A stretch of DNA of 64,000 nucleotides from an uncultured Pseudomonadota bacterium (GCA_903951825.1 CAJBDJ010000035.1:1-64000); one strand, 5' to 3'; positions 46,491-56,944 are shown, counted from the first letter of the stretch. Notes: generated from the letters alone by a model not told the origin. Made by a program: numbers and translations.

Positions 46491-47906
46491 ATGGCAACCC
46501 CGCAAGACGTGATGAAGATGGTCAAGGAAAACGACGCAAAGTTCGTCGATTTCCGTTTCACCGATACCCGTGGCAAGGAACAGCACGTCACCGTGCCGGT
46601 CTCCGCCTTTGATGAAGACAAGTTTGAAAACGGTCACGCTTTTGACGGCTCCTCGATCGCCGGCTGGAAGGGAATTCAAGCTTCCGACATGCAGCTGAAC
46701 CCGGATCCGAACACTGCCTATATCGACCCTTTCTTTGACGAAACCACCATCGTCCTGACCTGTGACGTCGTTGATCCGGCCGATGGTCGCGGTTACGACC
46801 GTGACCCGCGTTCGATTGCCAAGCGTGCTGAAGCCTACCTGAAATCCACCGGCATCGGCGACACCGCTTATTTTGGCCCGGAGCCTGAATTCTTCATTTT
46901 CGACGGCGTCGAGTGGGGCGTTGACATGTCCGGCTGCTCCTTGAAAATCCATTCTTCCGAAGCCGCCTGGGGTTCGGGCGAAAAGAGTGACGGCAACGGC
47001 GCTACCGGCCACCGTCCGACGGTCAAGGGTGGTTATTTCCCGGTTCCGCCGGTCGACAGCCTGCACGACATCCGTTCTGCCATGGTGCTGACCCTGGAAT
47101 CCCTCGGTGTGCCGGTTGAAGTCCACCACCACGAAGTTGCCACTGCCGGTCAGTGCGAAATCGGTACCGTTTTCTCGACGCTCGTGAAACGTGCCGACTG
47201 GACGCAAATTCTCAAGTACGTGGTACACAATGTGGCTCACCAGTACGGCAAAACCGCCACTTTCATGCCGAAGCCCATCGTCGGCGACAACGGCTCGGGA
47301 ATGCACGTTCACCAGTCGATCTGGAAGGACGGCAAGAACCTGTTTGCCGGTGACGGCTATGCCGGCCTGTCGGAAAACGCCCTCTTCTACATTGGTGGCA
47401 TCATCAAGCACGCCAAGGCGCTGAATGCGATTACCAATCCGGGCACCAACTCCTACAAGCGTCTGGTTCCGCACTACGAGGCGCCGGTCAAGCTGGCTTA
47501 TTCGGCCAAAAACCGTTCAGCTTCGATCCGCATTCCGCACGTTGCCTCGACCAAAGGGCGTCGTATCGAAACACGCTTCCCGGATCCGATCGCCAACCCT
47601 TACCTGTGTTTCTCCGCGCTGCTGATGGCCGGTCTTGATGGTATCCAGAACAAGATTCATCCCGGCGATCCGGCCGACAAAAATCTTTACGACTTGCCGC
47701 CGGAAGAGGATGCAAAGATCCCGACCGTCTGCGCCAGCCTCGAAGAAGCCCTCGCCAACCTGGACAAGGATCGTGAATTCCTGACCCGCGGCGGCGTTTT
47801 CTCCAACGAGTGGATTGATGCCTTCATTGCCCTGAAAATGGAAGAAGTGAATCGCGTTCGCATGACCACCCATCCGGTTGAGTTTGATCTGTATTACAGC
47901 TGCTAA
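46491..47906 (+). CDS. glnA: Glutamine synthetase type I
   Basis: A 471-residue dodecameric GSI making glutamine from glutamate, ammonia and ATP. It has [17 protein letters not shown], the ATP site [16 protein letters not shown] and RIPHVAS. The adenylylation loop [10 protein letters not shown] (Tyr400) makes it subject to GlnE control. The ATG at 46491 is used; TTG at 46482 would add only three residues and sits on the AGGAG ribosome site. Transcription from the sigma-54/NtrC promoter described upstream links it to the ntrBC genes 5 kb away. Confidence 0.97.
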   Translation: MATPQDVMKMVKENDAKFVDFRFTDTRGKEQHVTVPVSAFDEDKFENGHAFDGSSIAGWKGIQASDMQLNPDPNTAYIDPFFDETTIVLTCDVVDPADGRGYDRDPRSIAKRAEAYLKSTGIGDTAYFGPEPEFFIFDGVEWGVDMSGCSLKIHSSEAAWGSGEKSDGNGATGHRPTVKGGYFPVPPVDSLHDIRSAMVLTLESLGVPVEVHHHEVATAGQCEIGTVFSTLVKRADWTQILKYVVHNVAHQYGKTATFMPKPIVGDNGSGMHVHQSIWKDGKNLFAGDGYAGLSENALFYIGGIIKHAKALNAITNPGTNSYKRLVPHYEAPVKLAYSAKNRSASIRIPHVASTKGRRIETRFPDPIANPYLCFSALLMAGLDGIQNKIHPGDPADKNLYDLPPEEDAKIPTVCASLEEALANLDKDREFLTRGGVFSNEWIDAFIALKMEEVNRVRMTTHPVEFDLYYSC

Positions 47907-47922
47907 GCCGGTATTGCTCAAA

Positions 47923-47951
47923 GAGGGCGGGAAATTTCCCGCCCTTTTTTT
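47923..47951 (+). terminator. Rho-independent terminator after glnA
   Basis: Nearly loop-free stem AGGGCGGGAAA / TTTCCCGCCCT (47924-47945) followed by a seven-base T run, 17 bases after the glnA stop. Confidence 0.92.
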
Positions 47952-48003
47952 GTCCACCGCCTGGCTTGCACTGCGTTAGACTGAAAAGCTTACTCCGGAA
48001 TTG

Positions 48004-48477
48004 ATGATGATGAGACGTTCGATCCTTGCCTTGTTATTGGCCGCTGCTTCGTTGTCGGCCACTGCCCAGACGATTTACAAATGTACCGACGCTGCTGGTG
48101 GAACCCTGATTTCGAACAGCAAGTCAGGCAAGAACTGCGTCGCCGTGACGAGTAGCGCGGATTCGTCGATTGCGGCACCGAAAGCCCGCTCGGGCGCGGC
48201 GGCCAATCCGAGTCCGGCAAATTTTCCACGGGTTCAGGAAGGCGATCAACGGGCGCGCGACACCGATCGCAAACGCATTCTGGATCAGGAGCTGGCCGGC
48301 GAGCAGCGCAATCTGGAGCAGGCCAAGCAATCGCTGGCCGAGCAGGAAGCGATTCGCAATGGCGATGAACGGAATTACCAGCGCGTACTTGAGCGTCTGC
48401 AACCCTACAAAGATCGCGTCGCCCAGCATGAACGCAATCTTCAAGCAATACAAAAAGAACTAAACAATCTGCGCTGA
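48004..48477 (+). CDS. DUF4124 domain secreted protein
   Basis: About 157 residues. The signal peptide (RRSILALLLAAASLSATAQ) is followed by the DUF4124 signature TIYKCTDAAGGTLISNSKSGKNC with two cysteines. A low-complexity linker and a charged coiled-coil region follow (RKRILDQELAGEQRNLEQAKQSLAEQEA..., about 90-157). Proteins like this commonly sit between glnA and ntrB in this group; the function is unknown. Four consecutive start-like codons (TTG, three ATG) leave the exact start open. The stop abuts that of the convergent RND gene. Confidence 0.8.
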   Translation: MMMRRSILALLLAAASLSATAQTIYKCTDAAGGTLISNSKSGKNCVAVTSSADSSIAAPKARSGAAANPSPANFPRVQEGDQRARDTDRKRILDQELAGEQRNLEQAKQSLAEQEAIRNGDERNYQRVLERLQPYKDRVAQHERNLQAIQKELNNLR

Positions 48478-51400
48478 TCAGGTGCCGGCGGGCTTGACCT
48501 TGTACCAGGCGGCATAGAGCGCCGGCAGGAAGAGCAGGGTCAGCGCCGTGGCGACGATCAGGCCACCCATGATCGCCACCGCCATCGGCCCGAAGAAGTC
48601 GTTGTGCGACAGCGGAATCATCGCCAGCACGGCGGCCAGGGCGGTCAGGACAATTGGCCTGAAACGCCGCACGGTAGACTCGATAATGGCTTCCCGGCGC
48701 GGCGTCCCGGTCATCATGTCCTGCTCGATCTGATCAACCAGAATGATCGAATTGCGCATGATCATGCCAAACAACGCAATCGTTCCAAGCAGGGCCATGA
48801 AGCCGAACGGTTGGTGAAAGACCAGCAGGAAAAGCGCGATACCAATGATTCCGAGCGGCGCGGTGAGAACGACCATGATGATGCGCGAGACACTCTGCAA
48901 CTGGATCATCAGAATGGTGATGACCGCCAGGATGAAAACCGGCAGGCCGGCCATAACCGAACTCGATCCTTTGGCCGACTCTTCAACCGAACCGCCAACG
49001 GCAATTTGATAGCCGGGCGGCAACTTGGCGCGAATCTGCGCAATGGCGGGCGCCAATTCATCGACCACGGTTGCCGGCTGAACTTTGCTGTAAAGATTGC
49101 CGCGCACGGTAATCGTCGGCAGGCGGTCACGGTGCCAGATCAGTCCGCTTTCAAAACCGTAATTGATGCGGGCAATCTGGCTCAGCGGAACGCTGCGCCC
49201 GCTTTTTGTCGGCACCGCCAGATCGGGCAGGGCGGCCAGCGTGGTGCGCTCGAAACGTTCGCCACGCAAGACGACGTCGATCGTTTTGATACCCTCGCGG
49301 TAGCTTGTCACGCTCAGACCATTCACCGACATATTGAGCAAGGACGCTACATCTTGCCCGGAAATCCCCAATAAACGCGCCTTGTCCTGATCAATCTCGA
49401 TTTCTGCCGCCTTCGACAACTCGCTCCAGTCGGGGTTGACGTTCGACAACTCTGGATGCCCGCGCATTGCGGCGGTTACTTCGGCGGCAATCCGGCGCAA
49501 GGCGTCGATATCTTCTCCGGAGATGCGGTATTGCACGGGATAGCCGACCGGCGGCCCGTTTTCGATGCGGGCGATATTGGCGCGCACGCCAAGCGGTTGA
49601 TTTTCGTAATGCTTAATGAGCCGGCTGCGCAAGGCTTCGCGTGCCTTGACATCGCGCGTCAGAATCACCAACTGGCTGAGGTTGCTTGACGGCAGTTGCT
49701 GGTCGAGGCTCAAGTAATAGCGCGGCGCCCCGGAGCCAACATAGGTCAGGTAGTGCTGGTGCTGATCAAACACCGCCTTGTCGTCGTCCAGCCATTCTTC
49801 GAGCTTGCGCGTTTCGCGGTCAATTGCCTCAAGCGAGGCACCTTCCGGCAAGCGCAACTCGACATTGAGTTCAAGGCGAGTGGAATTGGGAAAAAACTGT
49901 TTTTCCACTTTGCTCATGCCGAGTATCGACAGCCCGAAAAGCAGAACGGTAAAACCGATCACCCACCAACGTCGGGCGACACAAGTCCGCACCATAGCGC
50001 GGAAGCGGTTGTAGAACGGCGTGTCATAGACGTTATGGTCGGCGCTGTGGGGCGTGCCGCTCAGGCCAAGGCGCGCCAGCCCGGCAGAGAAACGTGGCCA
50101 GCGGCGCGCGATCAGGCCGGGTTTGAACGGTGCCCGGGGATCAGGAAGCAACTTGTAGCCCAGCCAGGGAATGGCAATCACCGCCGCCAGCCAGGAAATC
50201 AGCAAAGCCGCCGCATTGATCTGGAAAAAAGCAAAGGCATATTCGCCAGTCGATGATTTGGCGATGGCAATCGGCAAAAATCCGGCCACTGTCACGAGCG
50301 TTCCCGAGAGCATCGGCCCGGCCGTACTGGTAAAGGCAAACGAGGCAGCGCGCGTGCGCTCCCAGCCTTGCTCCATCTTTACCCACATCATTTCAACGGC
50401 GATGATTGCATCGTCAACGAGCAAGCCAAGTGCCAGCACCAGCGCCCCGAGCGAGACTTTGTGCAAACCGACGTTGAAGCTGTTCATGACCAGAAAAGTG
50501 GCCGCCAGAACCAACGGGATCGAAATGGCGACGACGAGGCCGGTACGCAGCCCAAGACTGATGAAAGTGACCAGCAAAACAACCAGCACTGCCTCAGCGA
50601 GGGCAATCACAAAAGTTTGAATCGAGCGCTGGACGGCCTCCGGCTGGCTGACCGCTGCACTGATCCTGACCCCGAGCGGCAGCGAACTGCGCAGGGCAGC
50701 CACCCGCGCCTCAAGCGCATTGCCCAAACTAATGATGTCGCCGCCCTTGACCATCGCAACGCCAATCGCCAGGGCGCGTTTGCCGCCGAAACGCACCTGG
50801 GTATTGGGTGGATCGCTGGTGCCGCGCTGCACGTTGGCGATGTCGCCCAGTCGGAAGCTGCGGCCGTTGGCGCGAACCGGCGTCTCGGCCACCGCCTGCA
50901 CCGAGTCGTAAGCGCCGCCCGGACGGATATAGATGCGTTCGCTGGAGGTTTCAAAAAATCCGGCGCCGTTGATCGAATTTTGCTGAATCAGCGATTGCAG
51001 GACGACAGCTTGATCAATACCCAGGGTGGCCAGCTTGGCGTTCGACAATTCGATATAAATCTTCTCGTCCTGGATTCCGAAAATCTCGATCTTGCCGACA
51101 TCCGGCAGACGCAACAAATCGTCGCGTATCCGCTCGGCAATGTCCTTGATTTGGGGGTAATCGAGGTCTTCTGCAGTCAGCGCGTAAATGGTGCCAAAGA
51201 CGTCACCGAACTCATCATTGAAAAACGGCCCCTGAATGCCGGCCGGGAGCGTATGGCGAATATCGCCAACCTTCTTGCGTACCTGATAGAAAACCTCGGG
51301 CATTTGACTGGCTGGCGTCAAATCCCTGGCAAAAAACATGACCGTCGATTCACCAGGACGTGAAAAACTCGAAACGCGGTCGATAAACGGGGTTTCCTGG

Positions 51401-51624
51401 AGCTTTTTCTCGATCTTGTCGGTCAGTTGTTGCTCAACCTGGCGAGCGCTGGCGCCTGGCCAGAGGGTACGAATCACCATCACCTTGAAAGTGAATGGCG
51501 GGTCTTCCGCCTGGCTCAGGCGGCCATAGGCAACCATCCCCATGAGCGCGATGGCAACCAGGAAATAGCCGACCAGCGTGCGGTGATGCAGCGCCCAGTC
51601 CGAGAGGTTAAAGCGTTGCCCCAC
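48478..51624 (-). CDS. RND efflux transporter permease (HAE1-type, second system)
   Basis: A 1048-residue RND pump with 12 predicted membrane helices and two large periplasmic loops. It starts RFNLSDWALHHRTLVGYFLVAIALMG and has TM4 LGALVLALGLLVDDAIIAVEMM, with the paired aspartates of the proton path, and GTIALFGMIMRNSIILVDQIEQD in the second half. It is unlike the pump at 9.6 kb and belongs to the branch often annotated as VexF/TriC-like or 'multidrug RND'. Downstream of, and 3 bases from, its adaptor gene. No outer membrane factor is encoded here, so it probably uses one made elsewhere. Confidence 0.9.
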   Translation of the reverse strand: MGQRFNLSDWALHHRTLVGYFLVAIALMGMVAYGRLSQAEDPPFTFKVMVIRTLWPGASARQVEQQLTDKIEKKLQETPFIDRVSSFSRPGESTVMFFARDLTPASQMPEVFYQVRKKVGDIRHTLPAGIQGPFFNDEFGDVFGTIYALTAEDLDYPQIKDIAERIRDDLLRLPDVGKIEIFGIQDEKIYIELSNAKLATLGIDQAVVLQSLIQQNSINGAGFFETSSERIYIRPGGAYDSVQAVAETPVRANGRSFRLGDIANVQRGTSDPPNTQVRFGGKRALAIGVAMVKGGDIISLGNALEARVAALRSSLPLGVRISAAVSQPEAVQRSIQTFVIALAEAVLVVLLVTFISLGLRTGLVVAISIPLVLAATFLVMNSFNVGLHKVSLGALVLALGLLVDDAIIAVEMMWVKMEQGWERTRAASFAFTSTAGPMLSGTLVTVAGFLPIAIAKSSTGEYAFAFFQINAAALLISWLAAVIAIPWLGYKLLPDPRAPFKPGLIARRWPRFSAGLARLGLSGTPHSADHNVYDTPFYNRFRAMVRTCVARRWWVIGFTVLLFGLSILGMSKVEKQFFPNSTRLELNVELRLPEGASLEAIDRETRKLEEWLDDDKAVFDQHQHYLTYVGSGAPRYYLSLDQQLPSSNLSQLVILTRDVKAREALRSRLIKHYENQPLGVRANIARIENGPPVGYPVQYRISGEDIDALRRIAAEVTAAMRGHPELSNVNPDWSELSKAAEIEIDQDKARLLGISGQDVASLLNMSVNGLSVTSYREGIKTIDVVLRGERFERTTLAALPDLAVPTKSGRSVPLSQIARINYGFESGLIWHRDRLPTITVRGNLYSKVQPATVVDELAPAIAQIRAKLPPGYQIAVGGSVEESAKGSSSVMAGLPVFILAVITILMIQLQSVSRIIMVVLTAPLGIIGIALFLLVFHQPFGFMALLGTIALFGMIMRNSIILVDQIEQDMMTGTPRREAIIESTVRRFRPIVLTALAAVLAMIPLSHNDFFGPMAVAIMGGLIVATALTLLFLPALYAAWYKVKPAGT

Positions 51625-51627
51625 GGC

Positions 51628-52716
51628 TTAGCGCTGCGCTGCCGGCGAGGCAAGCAAGCGTGGCGTTACCGCCAACCCCGGACTCAATTGATTGATTCCG
51701 CTGACAATCACCTGCTCACCCTCGCCAAGACCGCCAGTGATCATCGCGCTATCTTCGCGGTAGCCGCCGACCTGCACGGCTTGCGGCGTTGCCTTGCCAT
51801 CTTTGACCAGCCAAACCCGGGCACCTTGACCACGATCGACAACGGCACTCAAGGGAACCATCAGGGGCGCGTCCGAGCCGTCGCCAACGATAACGCGAGC
51901 GGTCATGCCGAGGTGCACGGCGGGCGGCGGATCGAGCAAGGCAATGCGGACGAGAAAAGTGCGCGTCACGCTATCCGCCGCCGGCGCGATCTCGCGCACT
52001 TTGCCCGCAATGACGATTTGCGGCTCAGCCCAGAGGCTGACCGTCACCCGTTCGGCTGTTTTGAACTCGGCAAGGCGGCTCTCCGGCACCGCCATGGCCA
52101 CTTCCATTTCATCCGGCAAGGCCAGGCGCAGCACCGCCTGCCCGGCACCGACCACCTGCCCGGCATCGGCCAAGACGGCGCTGACAATCGCCGGGCGCTC
52201 GCTGCTCAAGGTGCCGTAGGCGGCCTGGTTGCCGCTGATCCGGGCTTGCGCCTGCGCCTGCACCAGGCGGGCGCGGGCGCTGTTGAAGGCGTTGTCTTTG
52301 GCCTCAAAAGCCGTTGTGCTGACAAATTTCTGCTTGACCAGGCCGGCGTAACGCTCGCGCTCGGCGCTGGCAGTCGCCAGGTCGCTCTCGGCTGCCGCCA
52401 GTTGCGCCCGGGCAGCGCTGGCACCGAGTTCGAGATCCGCCGGATCGAGTTTTGCCAGCGCCTGACCGGCTTTGACCCGGGCACCGGCATCCACCAGACG
52501 CAGGGCGATTTTGCCCGCGACCCGGAAGGCCACATCGAACTCATGTCGCGCCCTGATCTCTCCGGAGTAACTGCTCCCCGCTGCCGCGCTGCGCGTTGCC
52601 GCCTGCACCATGACGGTGGGCACGGCGGCTGGCGGCACGTCGCCGGGGCTGCAAGCCGGCAGAAAAACAACACTGCCCAACGCAGCAAACAGGATCGAGG
52701 GAGTGGTTAAGCGCAT
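51628..52716 (-). CDS. RND efflux periplasmic adaptor (second system)
   Basis: A 362-residue membrane fusion lipoprotein with lipobox FLPAC (Cys22). Its barrel-sandwich halves are RHEFDVAFRVAGKIALRLVDAGARVKAGQALAKLD and SSERPAIVSAVLADAGQVVGAGQAVLRLA, with a coiled-coil hairpin between them and C-terminal beta-barrel domains. It links the pump encoded next to an outer membrane channel. First gene of a two-gene minus-strand operon, divergent from ntrB. Confidence 0.9.
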   Translation of the reverse strand: MRLTTPSILFAALGSVVFLPACSPGDVPPAAVPTVMVQAATRSAAAGSSYSGEIRARHEFDVAFRVAGKIALRLVDAGARVKAGQALAKLDPADLELGASAARAQLAAAESDLATASAERERYAGLVKQKFVSTTAFEAKDNAFNSARARLVQAQAQARISGNQAAYGTLSSERPAIVSAVLADAGQVVGAGQAVLRLALPDEMEVAMAVPESRLAEFKTAERVTVSLWAEPQIVIAGKVREIAPAADSVTRTFLVRIALLDPPPAVHLGMTARVIVGDGSDAPLMVPLSAVVDRGQGARVWLVKDGKATPQAVQVGGYREDSAMITGGLGEGEQVIVSGINQLSPGLAVTPRLLASPAAQR

Positions 52717-52818
52717 GATCGGAATCGGTTTAATTGGTTCGGCAGTCAGACGGCGATGATAATGAACAACGAGTCAGTAAGGCAAGATGTAAATCCTCAG
52801 GCATTCTGAATCGTTACA

Positions 52819-53889
52819 ATGGTCGCCATGAATGCCTCCTATTCGACGTTTGCCGGACTCGATCTGCTCGCCTCGGCGGTCTTGCTGATTGATGACTGCC
52901 TGCTCATTCGCTACATCAATCCGGCCGGCGAAAATCTGCTGGCGATCAGTTCACGCGCCGTCTCGGGCAAGCCCTTGTCTGCCGTCTGCCGGCCCTCGAC
53001 GACCTTGCAGGCGGCGCTCAACAACGGCCTGGCCAACAACTGGGGCTATACCGGACAAAACATCGAGCTTGAACGTTGCGATGGTGAAAAGCTCAATCTC
53101 AACTGCACTGTCACCCCTTTGCGTACCAAGCTCGCCGCCGGCGTTCGGCTGTTGCTCGAATTGCAGCCGATTCAGCACCATCTCGCGGCGACCCGCGAAG
53201 AGCGCCTGATCGAGCAGCAACAAGCCAGCCGTGAGCTGATCCGCAACCTCGCACACGAAATCAAGAACCCGCTCGGCGGCATTCGCGGCGCTGCCCAACT
53301 GCTCGAACACGAGCTGAACAATCCGTCGCTCAAGGAGTACACGCAGGTCATCATCAAGGAAGCAGACCGCCTGCAGGATCTCATGCAGCGTCTGCTGACA
53401 CCGCACCGGGCGATGTTGCCGGCGACCGTCAACATCCACGAAATCCTTGAGCGGGTGCGTAGCCTGATGACTGCCGAGTTTCCGGGGTCGCTCGAGGTGC
53501 GCCGCGACTACGACACCAGCCTTCCGGAACTGGTTGGCGATCGCGAACAATTGATCCAGGCAGTTTTGAACATTACCCGCAACGCCGCCCAGGCCATGCA
53601 CGGCGAAGGGCAAATCGTCTTGCGCACGCGCGCCCTGCGGCAAGTTACCCTGGCCAAGAAGCGTTACCGTCTGGCGCTCGAAATCAAGGTGATCGACAAC
53701 GGCCCCGGGATCCCCGAAGCAATTCGCGAACGCATGTTTTACCCGCTGGTGTCCGGGCGCGATGGCGGCAGCGGGCTGGGTCTGACAATCGCTCAGAACT
53801 TCGTCCAGCATCACCACGGTACCATCGACTGCAGCAGCCGCCCCGGCGAAACGGTATTTATCCTGCGCCTGCCAGTCGAACAGGCTTGA
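52819..53889 (+). CDS. ntrB: Nitrogen regulation sensor kinase NtrB (GlnL)
   Basis: A 356-residue soluble histidine kinase. The PAS domain (about 10-115) is followed by HisKA with the phospho-acceptor His146 in NLAHEIKNPLGGIRGAAQLL. The HATPase domain has the N box (VLNITRNAAQAM), G1 (VIDNGPGIP) and G2 (GGSGLGLTIAQNF). It has no membrane segment, as expected for a kinase controlled by PII (GlnB). The start is ATG 52819 or in-frame ATG 52828. It phosphorylates NtrC encoded 48 bases downstream. Confidence 0.95.
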   Translation: MVAMNASYSTFAGLDLLASAVLLIDDCLLIRYINPAGENLLAISSRAVSGKPLSAVCRPSTTLQAALNNGLANNWGYTGQNIELERCDGEKLNLNCTVTPLRTKLAAGVRLLLELQPIQHHLAATREERLIEQQQASRELIRNLAHEIKNPLGGIRGAAQLLEHELNNPSLKEYTQVIIKEADRLQDLMQRLLTPHRAMLPATVNIHEILERVRSLMTAEFPGSLEVRRDYDTSLPELVGDREQLIQAVLNITRNAAQAMHGEGQIVLRTRALRQVTLAKKRYRLALEIKVIDNGPGIPEAIRERMFYPLVSGRDGGSGLGLTIAQNFVQHHHGTIDCSSRPGETVFILRLPVEQA

Positions 53890-53937
53890 GTTTTGCTTTT
53901 GTTTTAGTCATTGCAATGAACTGATGGGTGGAAAAAC

Positions 53938-55356
53938 ATGAAACCGGTCTGGATTGTCGATGACGATCGTTCCATCCGCTGGGTCCTCGAAAAAACCCTT
54001 AGCCGCGAAGGCATCCCCTTCAAGAGTTTTGCTTCGGCCAGCGAGGCGATCAGCCAGCTTGAACACGGTGCAGAGCCGCCGCAGGTCTTGCTGTCCGACA
54101 TCCGGATGCCCGGCCAGTCGGGGCTTGAGCTGTTGCAGGAGGTCAAAACCCGCTTTCCGTCAGTGCCGGTGATCATCATGACCGCCTATTCCGACCTCGA
54201 AAGCGCCGTCGCCGCTTTTCAGGGCGGCGCATTTGAATACCTGCCCAAGCCGTTTGACGTTGATCAGGCCGTCGAACTGATTCAGCGCGCGATTGACGAA
54301 TCGACGCACCAAAGCGGTGCAACCGAAGACGAGGCACTGGCACCCGAGATTCTCGGCCAGGCGCCAGCCATGCAGGAAGTGTTTCGTGCCATCGGTCGCC
54401 TGGCGCTCTCCAATGCAACAGTTTTGATTACCGGCGAATCGGGTTCCGGCAAGGAACTCGTCGCCCGCGCCCTGCACCGTCACAGTATGCGAGCCGACAA
54501 GCCTTTTGTGGCGATCAACACAGCCGCGATTCCCAAAGATTTGCTGGAGTCGGAGCTCTTCGGCCATGAGCGCGGGTCGTTTACCGGCGCCCAGGCTCAA
54601 CGCCGCGGACGCTTTGAGCAGGCAGAAAGCGGCACGCTGTTTCTCGACGAAATCGGCGACATGCCGCAAGAGTTGCAAACGCGCTTGCTGCGCGTGCTTT
54701 CCGACGGCCATTTTTACCGGGTCGGCGGCCATTCGCCGATCAAGGCCAATGTCCGGGTTATCGCCGCCACCCACCAAAATCTTGAAACGCGGGTCAAGGA
54801 CGGGCTTTTCCGCGAGGATTTGTTCCATCGTCTGAACGTCATTCGTATTCGTCTGCCGTCATTGCGCGAGCGCCGCGAGGACATTCCGCTGCTCACCCGC
54901 CACTTCATGCAAAAAAGCGCCCGCGAACTCGGCGTCGAAGCCAAGCGACTCGCCGATCCGGCGCTCAAATACCTGAGCGGGCTCGATTTTCAGGGCAATG
55001 TCCGACAACTGGAAAACCTCTGTCACTGGCTGACGGTCATGGCTCCCGGCCAGCAGATCGAAATCGGCGACCTGCCAGCCGAGTTGCGCGAGGCCGCGCC
55101 ATCGAGCCTGGCGAGCGACTGGGAAAGCGCCCTCAAAGACGAGGCTGACCGCCTGCTGGCGCGTGGCGTGCCGGAGATTCATCATCTGCTCGAACAGCAA
55201 TTCGAACGCATCCTGATCTCGCGCGCCCTCACCCACACCGGCGGTCGCCGCATCGAGGCAGCGCAGGCGCTGGGTATCGGGCGCAACACCATCACTCGGA
55301 AAATCGCCGAACTGAGCATCGACGGCGGCAAGGAAAGCGCCAGCACGCAAGTTTGA
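53938..55356 (+). CDS. ntrC: Nitrogen regulation response regulator NtrC (GlnG)
   Basis: A 472-residue sigma-54 activator. The receiver has phospho-Asp54 (LLSDIRMPG). The AAA+ domain has Walker A ([16 protein letters not shown]), Walker B ([12 protein letters not shown]) and a sigma-54 contact loop that reads GSFTGA rather than the usual GAFTGA. The Fis-type HTH at the C-terminus is [21 protein letters not shown]. It should bind the two GCAC-N7-GTGC sites upstream of glnA in this window. The insert before the HTH (about 395-425) is longer than in E. coli. Confidence 0.96.
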   Translation: MKPVWIVDDDRSIRWVLEKTLSREGIPFKSFASASEAISQLEHGAEPPQVLLSDIRMPGQSGLELLQEVKTRFPSVPVIIMTAYSDLESAVAAFQGGAFEYLPKPFDVDQAVELIQRAIDESTHQSGATEDEALAPEILGQAPAMQEVFRAIGRLALSNATVLITGESGSGKELVARALHRHSMRADKPFVAINTAAIPKDLLESELFGHERGSFTGAQAQRRGRFEQAESGTLFLDEIGDMPQELQTRLLRVLSDGHFYRVGGHSPIKANVRVIAATHQNLETRVKDGLFREDLFHRLNVIRIRLPSLRERREDIPLLTRHFMQKSARELGVEAKRLADPALKYLSGLDFQGNVRQLENLCHWLTVMAPGQQIEIGDLPAELREAAPSSLASDWESALKDEADRLLARGVPEIHHLLEQQFERILISRALTHTGGRRIEAAQALGIGRNTITRKIAELSIDGGKESASTQV

Positions 55357-55403
55357 CCTGCTGCCGCCCCTGGGCGCCGCCGGCGGCATTGTAGAATTCT
55401 CGC

Positions 55404-56222
55404 ATGGCGCTCATCGACCCGCTTCTCCTCAACTCCCGCCTTGGCTCGCTGGCCGGGCGCTTTGACGTCGATGCCTTGGACACCTGTGACTCCACCAGCA
55501 GCGAATTGCTGCGCCGCGCCGAACGCGGGGCTCCCGCCGGCAGCGTTGTCGTCGCCGACCGGCAAAGCGCCGGACGTGGCCGACGTGGCCGGCAATGGCT
55601 TTCCGCTGCGCATGAAAGCCTGACTTTCTCCGTGCTCTGGCGCTTCACCGCTCCCGCCAGCCGGCTTGCCGGGCTCTCGCTGGCGGTGGGTGTCGGTTTG
55701 CTGCGCGCACTGGACAAGCTCGGCGCCCGCGATGTTTTCCTGAAATGGCCGAATGACGTCTTGCTCCGTAGCGGAAACGACAGCGCAAAAATTGCCGGCG
55801 TCCTCATCGAACTCGCCGCTGATCGGCGTGGCACACAAGTCATTATCGGCATCGGCCTCAACCTGCAACGCCCCACTGCCGACATGCCGCAAGCGGCCGC
55901 CGGCTTGTGCGCAGCAATGCCGTCGCCGCCCGAGCGCCACGACGTACTAGCGGCAATTCTCTGCGCCCTCGCCGACATTTTCGAGACGGTTGCAGCCGAC
56001 GGCTTTATTGCCCTGAAAAACGAATGGCAATCCCGCCACCTCTGGCAGGATCAGCCGGTGCAAATCATCGCCGAAGAAGGCGAGCCGCAAGCCGGCATCT
56101 GTCGTGGTGTCGACCACGACGGCGCCCTCCTTCTCGAGACTGGCAGCGGCATCCAGCGCATTTTTTCGGGCGATGTCAGCCTGCGCCCCATCAGCAATTC
56201 GCAAGCGATGCACGGCTCATGA
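55404..56222 (+). CDS. birA: Biotin-[acetyl-CoA-carboxylase] ligase (monofunctional BirA)
   Basis: A 272-residue enzyme that biotinylates the carrier protein of acetyl-CoA carboxylase. It has CDSTSSELLRRAE, the nucleotide-binding GRGRRGRQWLS, KWPNDVLL (catalytic lysine) and GIGLNL. A small C-terminal SH3-like domain ends the chain. There is no N-terminal winged helix, so unlike E. coli BirA it is not a repressor. Overlaps coaX by four bases (ATGA). Confidence 0.93.
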   Translation: MALIDPLLLNSRLGSLAGRFDVDALDTCDSTSSELLRRAERGAPAGSVVVADRQSAGRGRRGRQWLSAAHESLTFSVLWRFTAPASRLAGLSLAVGVGLLRALDKLGARDVFLKWPNDVLLRSGNDSAKIAGVLIELAADRRGTQVIIGIGLNLQRPTADMPQAAAGLCAAMPSPPERHDVLAAILCALADIFETVAADGFIALKNEWQSRHLWQDQPVQIIAEEGEPQAGICRGVDHDGALLLETGSGIQRIFSGDVSLRPISNSQAMHGS

Positions 56223-56944
56223 TCGTCACCATCGATTGCGGCAATACACGCATCAAATGGGGGGTTCATGATGGCCGCCAGTGGCGGGCGCAAGGCGCTG
56301 TTGGGTACAGTGAAATCAGCGCCCTGGCGGCGCTCCCCGGCACCTGGCAAGCGCGTGCTGTCTGGCTCGCCAGTGTTGCCGGAGAGGCGGCAACGCAGTC
56401 GGTTTGCGCTGCCTTGAGCGCCTGGCAGCCGCTGATCAAGCGGGTCAGCACCGGCACTGCCGACGGCGGCGTGATCAATGCTTACGACAATCCCGCACAA
56501 CTCGGCGTGGATCGCTGGCTGGCGCTGATCGGTGCCCGCGGCATGACCCCGGCGGCTTGCCTGGTGGTGATGGCCGGTACCGCGACGACGATTGACACCC
56601 TCACCGCCGAGGGAGAATTTGCCGGCGGCCTGATCCTGCCCGGCCTCGACTTGATGCGCCGCAGCCTGGCTCGCGACACCGCGGCGCTGCCGCTGGCCGA
56701 GGGCGAGTACACCAGTTTGCCGCGCAACACCGGCAACGCGATTGTCACCGGTTGCATTGAAGCGCAACTCGGCGCGATTGAGCGCGCCTTTCGGCGAATC
56801 GCCAATGAGCCCGATGCCCTTTGCCTGATTTCCGGCGGCAACGCGCAACCACTGGCCGCCCAGTTGGCGCTGCCACATCGGCGGATCGACAATCTGGTGC
56901 TTGAGGGGCTGGCCCGTCTCGCCCGGATAACCGTGGGCGATTGA
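56219..56944 (+). CDS. coaX: Type III pantothenate kinase
   Basis: A 241-residue kinase for the first step of coenzyme A synthesis. It has the ASKHA-type phosphate motifs IVTIDCGNTRIKWGVHDG and VMAGTATTIDTL, plus YDNPAQLGVDRWLALIGAR and GGLILPGLDLMRRSLA, all characteristic of CoaX (K+-dependent, not feedback-inhibited by CoA). The ATG at 56219 overlaps the birA stop; the longer upstream frame is inside birA. Confidence 0.94.
   Translation: MIVTIDCGNTRIKWGVHDGRQWRAQGAVGYSEISALAALPGTWQARAVWLASVAGEAATQSVCAALSAWQPLIKRVSTGTADGGVINAYDNPAQLGVDRWLALIGARGMTPAACLVVMAGTATTIDTLTAEGEFAGGLILPGLDLMRRSLARDTAALPLAEGEYTSLPRNTGNAIVTGCIEAQLGAIERAFRRIANEPDALCLISGGNAQPLAAQLALPHRRIDNLVLEGLARLARITVGD

Noticed and set aside
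48604-51363. Several long plus-strand frames opposite the second RND pump and adaptor
   Set aside because: Shadows; the minus-strand proteins are unmistakable RND components.
53909-53920. Short TCATTGCAATGA palindrome between ntrB and ntrC
   Set aside because: Only 12 bases, in a 48-base spacer, without T-tract or known motif; no basis for a functional call.
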